Assembly: GCA_947503925.1 (NCBI GenBank)
Contig: CANNFQ010000006.1
Location: forward strand, 186,001 to 250,000
From: an uncultured Paracoccaceae bacterium
GTDB taxonomy: Bacteria; Pseudomonadota; Alphaproteobacteria; Rhodobacterales; Rhodobacteraceae
Length of the DNA: 64,000 nt
Reading direction: 5' to 3'
Made by a program: the position numbers and the translations under genes. This document shows, piece after piece, positions 42,487 to 51,606 of this stretch (position 1 is the stretch's first letter; each line of letters starts with the position of its first letter). Below the pieces are notes generated by a model. It saw only the letters and a program-made list of their open reading frames with translations, did no database searches and was not told the DNA's origin.

Positions 42487-44682
42487 TTAGGCCGCCTTGG
42501 CGTCCTGTCCGAAGCGTTTGTAGAAATCCTGGCCTTTCTGAGCCATTTCGCGCAGCAGATCAGGTGTCTTGAAACGTTCGCCGAACTCAGCTGTCAGCTG
42601 GTCGCAGCGTTCGGCTGCGTAAGGTGCTCCGATGATGTCGAGCCAGCTGAATGGACCGCCGGACCATGGTGCAAAGCCCCAGCCAAGGATTGCGCCAACA
42701 TCGCCTTCGCGGATATCTTCCAACACGCCTTCTTCCAGTGCACGGACGGCTTCTAGGACCTGTGCGAATAGCAGACGATGCTGCACGGTTGTCAGGTCGG
42801 GCTGTTCGCTTGCAACGGGATATTGTGTGGCGAGCCCTTCCCACAGACCCTGACGTTTTCCTTTGTCATCGTAGGCATAGAAACCGCTGTTCGATTTCCG
42901 ACCCAACCGTTCCTGATCAAACATCCAAAACAGAACGTCGTCCACGGCCTCATTCGGGTACTCATCACCCATGGCTGCCTTGGTGGCCTTGGCGATCTTT
43001 ACGCCGAGATCAATGGAGGTTTCATCGGTCAGTTGCAGTGGGCCCAGCGGCATGCCGACCAATTTGGCTGCGTTTTCGATCAGTGCGGGCTCAACCCCTT
43101 CCTTCACCATCCGGATACCTTCGTTGATGTAGGGAATGATGCAGCGGTTGGCGTAGAAGAACCGTTCGTCATTGACGACGATCGGTGTCTTCTTGATCTG
43201 GCGGACATAGTCGAGCGCTTTTGCCACGGCTGTGGGGCCGGTTTCTTTGCCCTTGATGATTTCGACCAACAGCATCTTGTCGACGGGGCTGAAGAAGTGA
43301 ATGCCGATGAATTTTTCAAGATCGGCCGACGCCTTGGCCAGTTCGGTGATCGGTAGCGTTGAAGTGTTGGTGGCAAAGATGCAATCGGGGCCGGTGACGG
43401 CCTGCACTTTCTTGGTGACCTCGGCCTTGACGCCCACGTCCTCGAACACCGCCTCAACAATCAGGTCGCAGCCTTTAAGAGCAGCGTAATCGGTCGTGGC
43501 GTTGATCAGGCCCAGCACCGCCTCTTTCTTTTCCTCGGTCGCTTTCTTGCGTGCGATGCCCTTGTCCATGTAGGCGGACGTGTAGGATTTGCCCTTGTCT
43601 GCGGCGTCCTGAGTTGAGTCGATCAGGACGACGTCGATGCCCGCCAGTGCAGAGACCAGCGCAATACCCGCACCCATCATGCCTGCACCGATCACGCCGA
43701 CCTTTTTGACCTTCTGGTCGGGGGCTTCGGGGCGGTTTGCACCCTTTTCCAGCGCTTCCTTGTTGATGAACAGGCTGCGGATCATGGCAGATGAGCTTGG
43801 GTTCATCAACACGTTGGTGAACCAGCGCGCCTCGATCTTCAGCGCCTGATCAAAGGGCACCAGCGCGCCTTCGTAAACGGCCGAGAGCAGCGCCTTGGCA
43901 GCCGGGTAGACGCCTTGGGTCTTGCCATTGACCATTGCTGACGCGCCCACGAAGGTCATGAAGCCTGCGGGGTGGTAAGGCGCGCCGCCGGGCATTTTGT
44001 AGCCCTTTTCATCCCATGGCTTAACGATTTTGGGTTCGGACAGAACCCATTCTTTCGCCTTTGCCAGCAATTCGTCGGCTGGAACCACCTCGTCGATAAC
44101 GCCCGCTGCCTTCGCCTTTTGCGGGTTGTTCAATTTACCTTCCAGCAACAACGGCGATGCGGCCATCGCACCCAATTTGCGCACCAGACGGGTTGTGCCA
44201 CCCGCGCCGGGGAAGATGCCGACCATAATTTCAGGCAGGCCGATCTTGGCTTTGGGGTTGTCGGCGGCAAAGATGCGATGACAGGCAAGCGGGACTTCCA
44301 GCCCAATGCCCAAGGCGGTGCCGGGCAGGGCGGCCGCGATCGGTTTGCCACCTTTGTTGGTTTTAGGATCCATGCCGGCACGTTCGACTTTGCGCAGCAT
44401 GTGGTGCCCAGCCATGGTAAAATCGAAAAGACCCTGCGCCGGATTATCGCCGCTTTCCTCGCGGATGCTGGCAAGCACGTTCAGGTCCATTCCGCCTGCA
44501 AATGTATCCTTGCCCGATGTGATGATGATGCCTTTGACCGCATCATCGGCAAGCGCATCATCAATCAGATCGCTGAGAAGAGCCATGGACTCGCGGCTCA
44601 TCACGTTCATTGATTTTCCGACTGTGTCCCATGTGATTGTGGCCACACCATCGGCGTCTGTTTTCATTGTAAAATCAGTCAT
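42487..44682 (-). CDS. fadJ: Bifunctional enoyl-CoA hydratase / 3-hydroxyacyl-CoA dehydrogenase
   Basis: A 731-residue beta-oxidation multienzyme. The N-terminal crotonase domain has GKDTFAGGMDLNVL (oxyanion hole) and PEIMVGIFPGAGGTTRLVRK. The dehydrogenase half begins KKVGVIGAGMMGAGIALVSA, and FIGIHFFSPVDKMLLVEIIK is the catalytic-histidine region. Length fits FadJ/FadB. The ATG at MTDFTMKT follows AGAGAACAG and overlaps the upstream NTF2-like gene by eight bases. It is the last gene of the operon headed by MerR. The choice of J over B is by general similarity and is not firm. Confidence 0.92.
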   Translation of the reverse strand: MTDFTMKTDADGVATITWDTVGKSMNVMSRESMALLSDLIDDALADDAVKGIIITSGKDTFAGGMDLNVLASIREESGDNPAQGLFDFTMAGHHMLRKVERAGMDPKTNKGGKPIAAALPGTALGIGLEVPLACHRIFAADNPKAKIGLPEIMVGIFPGAGGTTRLVRKLGAMAASPLLLEGKLNNPQKAKAAGVIDEVVPADELLAKAKEWVLSEPKIVKPWDEKGYKMPGGAPYHPAGFMTFVGASAMVNGKTQGVYPAAKALLSAVYEGALVPFDQALKIEARWFTNVLMNPSSSAMIRSLFINKEALEKGANRPEAPDQKVKKVGVIGAGMMGAGIALVSALAGIDVVLIDSTQDAADKGKSYTSAYMDKGIARKKATEEKKEAVLGLINATTDYAALKGCDLIVEAVFEDVGVKAEVTKKVQAVTGPDCIFATNTSTLPITELAKASADLEKFIGIHFFSPVDKMLLVEIIKGKETGPTAVAKALDYVRQIKKTPIVVNDERFFYANRCIIPYINEGIRMVKEGVEPALIENAAKLVGMPLGPLQLTDETSIDLGVKIAKATKAAMGDEYPNEAVDDVLFWMFDQERLGRKSNSGFYAYDDKGKRQGLWEGLATQYPVASEQPDLTTVQHRLLFAQVLEAVRALEEGVLEDIREGDVGAILGWGFAPWSGGPFSWLDIIGAPYAAERCDQLTAEFGERFKTPDLLREMAQKGQDFYKRFGQDAKAA

Positions 44683-45166
44683 TTCTGTTCTCTTTCTGAT
44701 CGAGAGGCGGCAGGTCAGGGATATGAGGAGCATCCGCGATGCGCGGCATCAATACGTCGAACTGTGCGTTCGTGATGGCGTTTGCCGCAACTGTTTCCAG
44801 CCATTCTCCGTTGATCTGCTCCAACCGCAACCGGTTTGGATAAGGTTTCACAAGGCGCTTGCCGCCTTGCAGGATGTGCGTGACATGATTGCCTTCGATA
44901 ACCGTGTCTGACTTGAACGCCGCTTCCGTCGCGATCCGGACGTAATCGGTGGTCCCATGAGACTTGAGCATCTGGTGCAGGCCGTGGAAATAGGATTCCA
45001 GTTCGTCCCGCGTTTCGATAAGATGCTCTGCCCGTTCCTGCAGGATCATATGCGGCAGCTCGATACGATCCGCGAAAGCACCGAAATCCCGATCCATCAT
45101 TGCAGCAGACAGGGCATCAACATGCGCCTGATAAATCTGCAATGCATTGTTTGTATCGGATTTCAT
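44675..45166 (-). CDS. NTF2-like (SnoaL/DUF4440-type) protein within the beta-oxidation operon
   Basis: A 163-residue soluble protein. The N-terminal helix NALQIYQAHVDALSAAMMDR followed by DFGAFADRIELPHMILQE and later beta strands (TVIEGNHVTHILQGGKRL, NRLRLEQINGEWLETVAANA) suggests an NTF2-like cone fold. No catalytic residues can be named. Its stop overlaps the fadJ start and it starts 31 bases after fadA, so it is part of the operon. It may be an accessory protein or an enzyme on an unusual acyl chain; neither is shown. Confidence 0.6.
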   Translation of the reverse strand: MKSDTNNALQIYQAHVDALSAAMMDRDFGAFADRIELPHMILQERAEHLIETRDELESYFHGLHQMLKSHGTTDYVRIATEAAFKSDTVIEGNHVTHILQGGKRLVKPYPNRLRLEQINGEWLETVAANAITNAQFDVLMPRIADAPHIPDLPPLDQKENRND

Positions 45167-45197
45167 GAGGCTCTTACGTTCCAGTGTCAGGCAATTC

Positions 45198-46409
45198 TCA
45201 GACACGTTCGATAATCGTTGCAGCCCCCATGCCGGACGCGATGCACAAGGTCGCCAGACCTGTGCCTTTTCCGGTGCGCTCCAACTCATCCAGCAGAGTG
45301 CCGATGATGATTGCGCCGGTTGCGCCCAATGGGTGACCCATGGCGATAGAGCCGCCATTGACGTTGACCACACTGTCATCAACATCAAAGGCCTGCATGA
45401 AGCGCAGGACGACAGAAGCGAAGGCTTCGTTCACCTCGAACAGGTCAATGTCACTGATGCTCATCCCTGAGTCGGCCATGATCTTTTCGGTCACAGGAAC
45501 CGGGCCGGTCAGCATGATGGTAGGGTCAGTGCCGATCTTGGCGGTTGCCTTGATCCGTGCGCGGGGTTTGATGCCCATGGCTTCGCCCCATTCTTTTGAC
45601 GCAACGAGAACGCCAGCCGCACCATCCACGATACCCGAAGAGTTCCCGGCGTGGTGGATATGGTTGATCCGTTCCAGATGAGGGTATTTCATCAGTGCGA
45701 CCTTATCAAAGCCGGGCATCACCTCGCCCATCGCCTGAAAGGCGGGGTTGAGCCCACCAAGACTTTGCATATCCGTGCCGGGGCGCATGTATTCATCATG
45801 ATCAAGGATCGGCAGGCCGTTCACGTCCCGTACGGTGACGATGGATTTGTCGAACCGTTTGTCATCCCAGGCCGCTTTGGCCCGTTTCTGGCTTTCCATC
45901 GCCAGTTTGTCCGCGTCATCGCGGCTGAACCCATATTCGGTCGCGATGATGTCGGCGCTGATCCCTTGCGGCACGAAATATGTGTCCATGGCGATGGACG
46001 GGTCCACTGCAATCGCCGCCCCGTCAGAGCCCATGGCGACACGGCCCATCATTTCGACACCGCCCGCGATATAGGCCTCACCGGCACCACCTTTGACCTG
46101 ATTGGCGGCAAGGTTCACAGCTTCCATACCAGATGCGCAAAACCGGTTGATCGCCAGACCGGGAATGGACTGATCCAGATCGGACGCCAGCACAGCGGTC
46201 CGCGCAAGGCAGCCGCCCTGTTCGCCGACCTGGGTGACGTTGCCCCAGATCACATCCTCAACGGCGTGGCCTTCAAGGTTGTTGCGGGATTTCAGTTCGT
46301 TCAACACACCGGCAGAGAGGCGCGCGGAGGTCACTTCATGCAGGCTGCCGTCTTTGCGGCCTTTGCCACGCGGGGTGCGCACGGCGTCGTAGATATAGGC
46401 TTCAGTCAT
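45198..46409 (-). CDS. fadA: Acetyl-CoA C-acyltransferase (3-ketoacyl-CoA thiolase)
   Basis: A 403-residue thiolase. The nucleophile cysteine is in NRFCASGMEAVNLAANQV, and the other catalytic residues are in NEAFASVVLRF, GGSIAMGHPLGATGA (histidine) and TLCIASGMGAA (cysteine). It cleaves 3-ketoacyl-CoA in beta-oxidation. It starts 22 bases beyond the glutathione transferase gene in the MerR-headed operon. Confidence 0.95.
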   Translation of the reverse strand: MTEAYIYDAVRTPRGKGRKDGSLHEVTSARLSAGVLNELKSRNNLEGHAVEDVIWGNVTQVGEQGGCLARTAVLASDLDQSIPGLAINRFCASGMEAVNLAANQVKGGAGEAYIAGGVEMMGRVAMGSDGAAIAVDPSIAMDTYFVPQGISADIIATEYGFSRDDADKLAMESQKRAKAAWDDKRFDKSIVTVRDVNGLPILDHDEYMRPGTDMQSLGGLNPAFQAMGEVMPGFDKVALMKYPHLERINHIHHAGNSSGIVDGAAGVLVASKEWGEAMGIKPRARIKATAKIGTDPTIMLTGPVPVTEKIMADSGMSISDIDLFEVNEAFASVVLRFMQAFDVDDSVVNVNGGSIAMGHPLGATGAIIIGTLLDELERTGKGTGLATLCIASGMGAATIIERV

Positions 46410-46431
46410 AAGGTCCTCCGTTAGGGCCGAG

Positions 46432-47058
46432 CTACCCGAGGGCGCGCGGCATCAGATCATAGGGGTGTTTCCAGCCGGGTGTTGCGGCGATGCCGTCGAG
46501 CCAGCGGTTAACATTCGGGTACTGGGAACGGTCGAAGCTGAATTCTTCTTCGTAAAACAGGTAGCCGCAGCAGGCGATGTCGGCGATTGTGATCTCGTCA
46601 CTGGCCAGCCAGTCACGGCCTTCCAGATGCGTCTCAATCACTTTTAGCGCTGAGGCGAGGCGCATTCCCATGAATGCGTTCACATCCGCATTGCGCTTCT
46701 CTTCAGGTATGAAGTTCATGTTGAAACGCAAGGGGCCCGCCACGCCAGAGACCTTGTGATTGTCAAAGAACATCCAGCGCAAGACGTCGCGACGCTCAGC
46801 AGCGGATTTGCCACCCAGCTTGCCGGTTTTGGAACTGATATAGTCCTGAATGACACCTGATTGGGTCAGCACCGTGTCGCCATCTTCCAGCACGGGGACT
46901 TCGCCCATGACGGTCAGCGCCCGGAATTCCGGGCTGCGCGTGGCGCCTTTGAAAAAATCAACAAAAACAGGCTCCCAGGCCTCGTCGGCAAGGGTCAGGG
47001 TCAGTGCGGCCTTATAGGCGTTACCACTTTCGCCAAAGCAATGCAGTTTCATGGTCAT
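46432..47058 (-). CDS. Glutathione S-transferase family protein
   Basis: A 208-residue GST. The thioredoxin-like N-domain reads LHCFGESGNAYKAALTLTLA and contains MGEVPVLEDGDTVLTQSGVI, with the cis-proline and the glutamine-serine glutathione contact. The helical C-domain has DWLASDEITIADIACCGYLF, the N-capping motif. It lies between the acyl-CoA dehydrogenase and thiolase genes. A role in acyl-CoA breakdown is not obvious; GST homologues can act as isomerases or lyases. Two nearby ATG codons exist; I used the one after GGGAGG. Confidence 0.85.
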   Translation of the reverse strand: MTMKLHCFGESGNAYKAALTLTLADEAWEPVFVDFFKGATRSPEFRALTVMGEVPVLEDGDTVLTQSGVIQDYISSKTGKLGGKSAAERRDVLRWMFFDNHKVSGVAGPLRFNMNFIPEEKRNADVNAFMGMRLASALKVIETHLEGRDWLASDEITIADIACCGYLFYEEEFSFDRSQYPNVNRWLDGIAATPGWKHPYDLMPRALG

Positions 47059-47142
47059 TTGATGCAGGCCTCCCAACCCAAGCGTGACTTTCAGGGTGAA
47101 AGTCGGTTGAGGGCGCAGCCGAATGGTGCGCCCTCGGGTAGC

Positions 47143-48918
47143 CTAGAAGTTTGCAGCGTCGAGCGCCATCACAGTATCGGCACCGGTGTTGATCCGGGCC
47201 AGGTGCATGGACGTGGCAGGCAGCTGGCGCGCCATGTAGTAGCGGCCGGTCGCAATCTTGGTCTCGTAAAACTCTTTGTCAGAGGCCCCGCCTTCAAGCG
47301 CTTCCATTGCGGCTTTGGCCATCCGCGCCCACATCAGGCCAAGGCAGACGTGGCCCATCATGTGCATGAAGTCATATGAACCGGACAGCGCGTTGTTCGG
47401 CTTGGTTGCATTCTGCATGAAATACATCCCAGCGGCCTGCAGGTCCTTGCTTGCTGCTTTCAAAGGGTCAAGGAAATCAGCTTTCAACGCGTCATTGCCT
47501 TCGTTTTCCTTGATGAAGCTTTTGACCATCTCGAAAAAGGCCATGACATGCTTGCCGCCATCTTGGGCCAGTTTCCGACCAACGAGGTCAAGCGCTTGCA
47601 CGCCGTTGGCCCCTTCATAGATCATAGCGATCCGGGCGTCGCGGGCGTACTGGGACATGCCCCATTCTTCGATATAGCCGTGCCCGCCGTAAACCTGCTG
47701 GGCCGCAGTGGCGTATTCAAAGCCCTTGTCGGTCAGGAAACCTTTGATCACCGGTGTCATCAGCGAGATCAGGCCATCGGCATCAGCATCCTGGTTCTTA
47801 TGTGCACGGTCGATCAGATAGGCGCCCCAAAAGGTGAATGCGCGCGCGCCTTCAACGAAAGACTTCTGGTCCATCAGGTTACGACGAATGTCAGGATGGA
47901 CGATCAATGGGTCGGCTGGGCCGTCAGGGTTCTTCGCGCCGGTCACATCGCGCCCTTGCAGGCGGTCATTGGCGTAAGCCACGGCGTTCTGATACGCACT
48001 TTCGGCTTGGGCATAGCCTTGCAGGCCAACGCCCAGACGGGCCTCGTTCATCATGGTGAACATGGCGCGCATGCCTTTGTGTTCGTCACCAATCAGGAAG
48101 CCCGTCGCCTCATCATAGTTCATCACGCAGGTAGAATTGCCATGAATGCCCATCTTTTCTTCGATGCTGCCGACAGATACGCCGTTGCGCGGGCCCAATG
48201 ACCCATCATCATTGACCATGAATTTGGGCACGATGAACAGCGACACACCCTTGATGCCTTCGGGCCCGCCTTCGATCTTGGCAAGCACGAGGTGGATAAT
48301 GTTGTCGGCCATGTCGTGTTCGCCGGCCGAGATAAAGATTTTCTGGCCAGAGATTTTGTAGGACCCATCTGCCTGTGGTGCTGCTTTCGTGCGCATCAGG
48401 CCCAGATCGGTGCCGCAATGCGGTTCAGTCAGGTTCATGGTGCCGGTCCATTCGCAAGACACCATCTTGGGCAGATATTTCTGTTTCTGCTCCTCGGACC
48501 CGTGGGCATGGATTGCCGAATAGGCGCCGTGGGTCAGGCCCTGATACATGTTGAACGCCATGTTGGCCGATACGAAAGGTTCCATTGCGGCCGTGTTCAG
48601 AACATAAGGTAATCCCTGGCCGCCATATTCCGGGTCACAATCCATGGCCGTCCAGCCGCCTTCTTTCATCTGATCGAAGGCTTCCTTGAAACCGGTTGGG
48701 GTGCGGACCACGCCGTTTTCTAATACGCAGCCCTCAGTGTCACCCACCACATTCAATGGGTGCAGAACCTCTGATGCAATGCGTCCGGCTTCTTCAACAA
48801 CGGCACTTGTGAAATCACGGTCAAGATCATCGAAACCTTCGATATCCTGCTCGCTGACCTTCAGCAGGTCATGCAGAACGAACTGGATGTCTTTCGTTGG
48901 TGCGTTGTAGATCGGCAT
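47143..48918 (-). CDS. Acyl-CoA dehydrogenase, long form (DmdC-like)
   Basis: A 591-residue flavoprotein. FAD and substrate segments include [37 protein letters not shown] and [19 protein letters not shown]. The catalytic base is likely the glutamate of [19 protein letters not shown]. The C-terminal extension of about 120 residues and N-terminal [15 protein letters not shown] place it in the long subfamily that includes DmdC (methylthiopropionyl-CoA dehydrogenase) and fatty acyl-CoA dehydrogenases of roseobacters. Which acyl-CoA it uses is not readable. It lies 42 bases after the merR gene. Confidence 0.9.
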   Translation of the reverse strand: MPIYNAPTKDIQFVLHDLLKVSEQDIEGFDDLDRDFTSAVVEEAGRIASEVLHPLNVVGDTEGCVLENGVVRTPTGFKEAFDQMKEGGWTAMDCDPEYGGQGLPYVLNTAAMEPFVSANMAFNMYQGLTHGAYSAIHAHGSEEQKQKYLPKMVSCEWTGTMNLTEPHCGTDLGLMRTKAAPQADGSYKISGQKIFISAGEHDMADNIIHLVLAKIEGGPEGIKGVSLFIVPKFMVNDDGSLGPRNGVSVGSIEEKMGIHGNSTCVMNYDEATGFLIGDEHKGMRAMFTMMNEARLGVGLQGYAQAESAYQNAVAYANDRLQGRDVTGAKNPDGPADPLIVHPDIRRNLMDQKSFVEGARAFTFWGAYLIDRAHKNQDADADGLISLMTPVIKGFLTDKGFEYATAAQQVYGGHGYIEEWGMSQYARDARIAMIYEGANGVQALDLVGRKLAQDGGKHVMAFFEMVKSFIKENEGNDALKADFLDPLKAASKDLQAAGMYFMQNATKPNNALSGSYDFMHMMGHVCLGLMWARMAKAAMEALEGGASDKEFYETKIATGRYYMARQLPATSMHLARINTGADTVMALDAANF

Positions 48919-48959
48919 GTGGTGTCTCTCCTCAGGTCGTAAGTGGTCGTCGCGGAGGG

Positions 48960-49361
48960 TTAGGCCGCGACTGATTTATCTTTATTCAGCTGGCTGAGCT
49001 TCTCTGCGCCCCAGGCCATCTGTTCTTTCAATTCGCCAATGGCTTCGTCCAACTCGGCTTTCTGCGCTTCCATGTCAGCCAGATGCCGCTGGGCGAGTTC
49101 GTAGGTCTTTGACAGCTGCGCCTCTTGCCCGTCATCCATATGATACAGGTCCAGCAATTGGCGGATTTCTTCCAGGCTGAAACCAAAGCGCTTGCCGCGC
49201 AAGATCAGTTTCAGGCGGGCCCGATCGCGTTTTGTGAACAGGCGCTTTTGACCTTCACGGATTGGGAACAGCAGTTCCTTGGCTTCGTAGAACCGAAGCG
49301 TCCGAGGTGTTACATCAAAAGCATCACACATTTCGCGGATATTCATTGTCTCAATCGTCAT
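48960..49361 (-). CDS. MerR-family regulator heading the beta-oxidation operon
   Basis: A 133-residue MerR protein. The winged helix is [20 protein letters not shown] followed by [20 protein letters not shown], and residues 85-125 are a coiled-coil dimer helix ([20 protein letters not shown]). There is no cysteine-rich metal site. It resembles LiuR/AtuR-type regulators of acyl-CoA catabolism. GAGGAA precedes the ATG; nine residues longer is possible. Because it is the first gene, it would also control itself. A symmetric site lies 71 bases upstream. It is clearly related to the second MerR protein at 50.2 kb. Confidence 0.85.
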   Translation of the reverse strand: MTIETMNIREMCDAFDVTPRTLRFYEAKELLFPIREGQKRLFTKRDRARLKLILRGKRFGFSLEEIRQLLDLYHMDDGQEAQLSKTYELAQRHLADMEAQKAELDEAIGELKEQMAWGAEKLSQLNKDKSVAA

Positions 49362-49431
49362 CAATTCATTCCTCATGCGGGGTTTCAATGCCTCGCATTT
49401 GCGGAGTCACTCATCACCATACAAGAAAAGC

Positions 49432-49447
49432 TGACGTTAACGTAAAC
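49432..49447. promoter_or_regulatory. Candidate MerR operator of the beta-oxidation operon
   Basis: TGACGTTAACGTAAAC, centred on the palindrome ACGTTAACGT. It lies upstream of the merR gene in a 318-base gene-free stretch and resembles symmetric ACGT-type sites of LiuR-like MerR regulators, as far as I recall that motif. Confidence 0.5.
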
Positions 49448-49512
49448 GGAACGTGGCGTCATTTCGTGGTTGACGAAAGGTCAGCAAAAGTGACGCAGGG
49501 GCAGGCGCAACT

Positions 49513-49546
49513 AAAAAACGGGGAAGAACCGGACGGATTTCCCCGT
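49513..49546 (-). terminator. Terminator after the second MerR operon
   Basis: ACGGGGAA/TTCCCCGT with a 13-base loop. Read on the minus strand the stem is followed by TTTTTT, so it ends transcription of the secreted-protein gene before the first merR promoter region. Confidence 0.85.
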
Positions 49547-49679
49547 AAACCTTAAAAATAAGGACATTGGTGCAGTGCTGAAGCAGGGCATTCGGCCATT
49601 TGGAATCGTTATTGCTGTTTTTAAGATGACTTATGGGGCCGTTTTTCACCGTATTGTGAGCATCCCTTACCGATCTAGG

Positions 49680-50153
49680 TCACTCATAGCTAATGAACGC
49701 CCGTCGCCCGTCAGACAAATGCAATCGCCAACCTGCTTCGGTCGGTTCAACCTGATCAAGCCAGCTGTAGTGGCTCACGGTCTGCGGCATGTCCTTGGGG
49801 CGCATCAGGTCGGATAGTGAGAGATGTTGTGCTCCGCCCCCGGTATCGTCCTGCCAATATACAGTTGCCACAGTTTGATCGGGGTCCTGTGAACCGATCA
49901 GATTGCCGCCCGGGCCAAGGACAAGCATTGATTGATTGGATGGCGCCACCCAATACCACCGCGCCCAGACAGGGATTGTCCATTCCGAAAAGCTGTTACC
50001 GTCCGCCGGCGATATTGTTGTGCTGCCCGCAGTGACATCGCCACGGATCACCGCGCCGTTGATGGTCGTCTCGAAATCTGTTGGTGGCGCAAGCGGCGTA
50101 TCTGCCAGGGCGGGTGCCGCCAGAAGACAAAACAGCAGGGCGGCGCGGATCAT
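49680..50153 (-). CDS. Secreted protein of unknown function
   Basis: A 157-residue protein with a signal peptide ([19 protein letters not shown]) and a beta-rich mature part containing several tryptophans (EWTIPVWARWYWVAPSNQ, VYWQDDTGGG, HYSWLDQVEP). No family is recognised. It starts inside the stop region of the second merR gene with a four-base overlap, so the two are coupled. A terminator follows about 130 bases later. Confidence 0.7.
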   Translation of the reverse strand: MIRAALLFCLLAAPALADTPLAPPTDFETTINGAVIRGDVTAGSTTISPADGNSFSEWTIPVWARWYWVAPSNQSMLVLGPGGNLIGSQDPDQTVATVYWQDDTGGGAQHLSLSDLMRPKDMPQTVSHYSWLDQVEPTEAGWRLHLSDGRRAFISYE

Positions 50154-50518
50154 CCCAAGGATTTGACCGTGTCGTCGCGTAGTGACTGCAACTCGGCCAT
50201 GGTTTCTTCCAGCTGTTTTTTTTGCTCGGCCAGTTCGACCATCTGTTTGTCAGCGAGCGTGATCCATTCGCGCATCTGGACTTCGGTGCCTTCGTTTTCG
50301 TAGATCATCAGCCATTGTCTGATATCCTCAAGCGCGAAGCCAAATCGTCGTCCCCGCAGGATAAGCGTCATCCGGGCGAGTTCCTTGGGGCCGTAGAAGC
50401 GTGATCGGCCCTCCTTTTCGGGTGTCAGTAACTCGATATATTCATAGTAACGTAGTGTGCGCGGTGTGACGTCGAATTCCGCGCACATCTCTTTGAATGT
50501 CAGTTGTTTTTCGGACAT
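50150..50518 (-). CDS. Second MerR-family regulator
   Basis: A 122-residue MerR protein. [20 protein letters not shown] and [20 protein letters not shown] form the DNA-binding domain, followed by a coiled coil ([20 protein letters not shown]). It shares a long stretch of sequence pattern with the MerR protein at 49 kb, indicating paralogy. Its own candidate operator lies 16 bases before the start codon. Targets besides itself and the secreted protein are unknown; the thioesterase operon on the other strand begins 157 bases away and could share the site. Confidence 0.85.
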   Translation of the reverse strand: MSEKQLTFKEMCAEFDVTPRTLRYYEYIELLTPEKEGRSRFYGPKELARMTLILRGRRFGFALEDIRQWLMIYENEGTEVQMREWITLADKQMVELAEQKKQLEETMAELQSLRDDTVKSLG

Positions 50519-50533
50519 CGCGATCTCCCTATC

Positions 50534-50550
50534 CTTACCGTAGCGTTAAG
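50534..50550. promoter_or_regulatory. Candidate operator of the second MerR regulator
   Basis: CTTACCGTAGCGTTAAG, near-symmetric with arms CTTAcCG and CGtTAAG around a 3-base centre. It sits between the merR gene and the divergent thioesterase genes. Confidence 0.5.
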
Positions 50551-50674
50551 ACTTCTGCGGTTCAACGATGGAAACAACCTCAGAATGCATACGGTGCGCG
50601 TCGGAATGGGGTTGCGATCAGGGCCTGACGTGACAAGTTGTCCCTGCATCGCCGCGAAGGGAACAATACAGCCT

Positions 50675-51115
50675 ATGTCAGACCAACAAAAACAACGCCG
50701 CGAGATGTTGGCGCGCCAGTTCATTGAGGCGATACCGCATGCCAAGGCGTTGGGCATGACCTTGACGAATGTAGGTGATGGCCATGCCGAGATTACGATG
50801 GGTTATGACGCGCGTTTCATTGGCGACCCGGAAACCGGCGTGATTCATGGTGGTGCGGTTTCCGCATTAATGGATACATGCGGCGGTGCTGCGGTGATGG
50901 CGCATCCGGCGGCCACCATATCGACTGCCACTTTGGGGTTGCGAATTGATTACATGCGCGCCGCTACGCCTGGTCAGCAGATCACGGCGCGGGCGGAATG
51001 CTATCATGTGACCCGTTCGGTCGCGTTTGTGCGGGCGACGGCCGTCGATGATGATGCCGAACGCCCTGTCGCGACAGCGACCGGTACATTTACAATTGAA
51101 AGACAAAAGGCATGA
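50675..51115 (+). CDS. PaaI-type hotdog thioesterase (first of two)
   Basis: A 146-residue hotdog-fold protein. [20 protein letters not shown] is the PaaI-type segment with the HGG loop, and the aspartate of LMDTCGG is the probable catalytic acid. TFTIERQKA closes the protein. Such enzymes release acyl groups from CoA. GAAGGGAA lies upstream of the ATG at a long distance. Its stop overlaps the next thioesterase gene by four bases. Confidence 0.85.
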   Translation: MSDQQKQRREMLARQFIEAIPHAKALGMTLTNVGDGHAEITMGYDARFIGDPETGVIHGGAVSALMDTCGGAAVMAHPAATISTATLGLRIDYMRAATPGQQITARAECYHVTRSVAFVRATAVDDDAERPVATATGTFTIERQKA

Positions 51116-51606
51116 ACAAGCGGCCCGAACCCGTGCAGGTTGTCAAACAACGCCGCGACGCGGCATTGCAGAAACTTGTGGCTGGCGTGCCCTATATGCA
51201 ATTCTTGGGCATTCATATCGAAAGACGAGGGGACGAGCTGACTGCCGTTCTGCCCTTTGACGATGCGCTGATCGGGAACCCGATGCTGCCTGCCATCCAT
51301 GGCGGTGTGACGGCGGCTTTTCTGGAGGTCACGGCGATCATGGAGCTTAGCTGGGCGATGATCTGGGAAGATATGGAAGCAGGCAAGGTCACGGATGACG
51401 CACCGAAAATCCTTTTGCCGAAAACGATTGATTTTACCCTTGATTATCTGCGCACCGGCTTGCCGCGCGATGCCTATGCCCGCGCGCGGGTCAACAGATC
51501 CGGTCGCCGCTATGCGTCGGTGCATGTTGAGGCCTGGCAAGATAATCGCAACCGGCTTTTTGCGCAGGCGACGGGTCACTTCCTGATGCCCGCTCGCGAT
51601 GGGTGA
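51112..51606 (+). CDS. PaaI-type hotdog thioesterase (second of two)
   Basis: A 164-residue hotdog-fold protein. [20 protein letters not shown] contains the HGG loop with glutamate (E) where the first enzyme has aspartate. [20 protein letters not shown] and [20 protein letters not shown] are typical later strands. The overlap with both neighbours suggests the two hotdog proteins are made together and may form a hetero-oligomer. Confidence 0.85.
   Translation: MNKRPEPVQVVKQRRDAALQKLVAGVPYMQFLGIHIERRGDELTAVLPFDDALIGNPMLPAIHGGVTAAFLEVTAIMELSWAMIWEDMEAGKVTDDAPKILLPKTIDFTLDYLRTGLPRDAYARARVNRSGRRYASVHVEAWQDNRNRLFAQATGHFLMPARDG

Noticed and set aside
40695..48918. Complete DMSP demethylation pathway (dmdABCD)
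   Set aside because: The ligase and dehydrogenase resemble DmdB and DmdC, but dmdA and dmdD are absent and a thiolase and FadJ are present, so a general acyl-CoA route is more likely.
49437..49649. 70-codon minus-strand frame between the two MerR operons
   Set aside because: It covers the terminator hairpin and the operator-like site and has no ribosome site.
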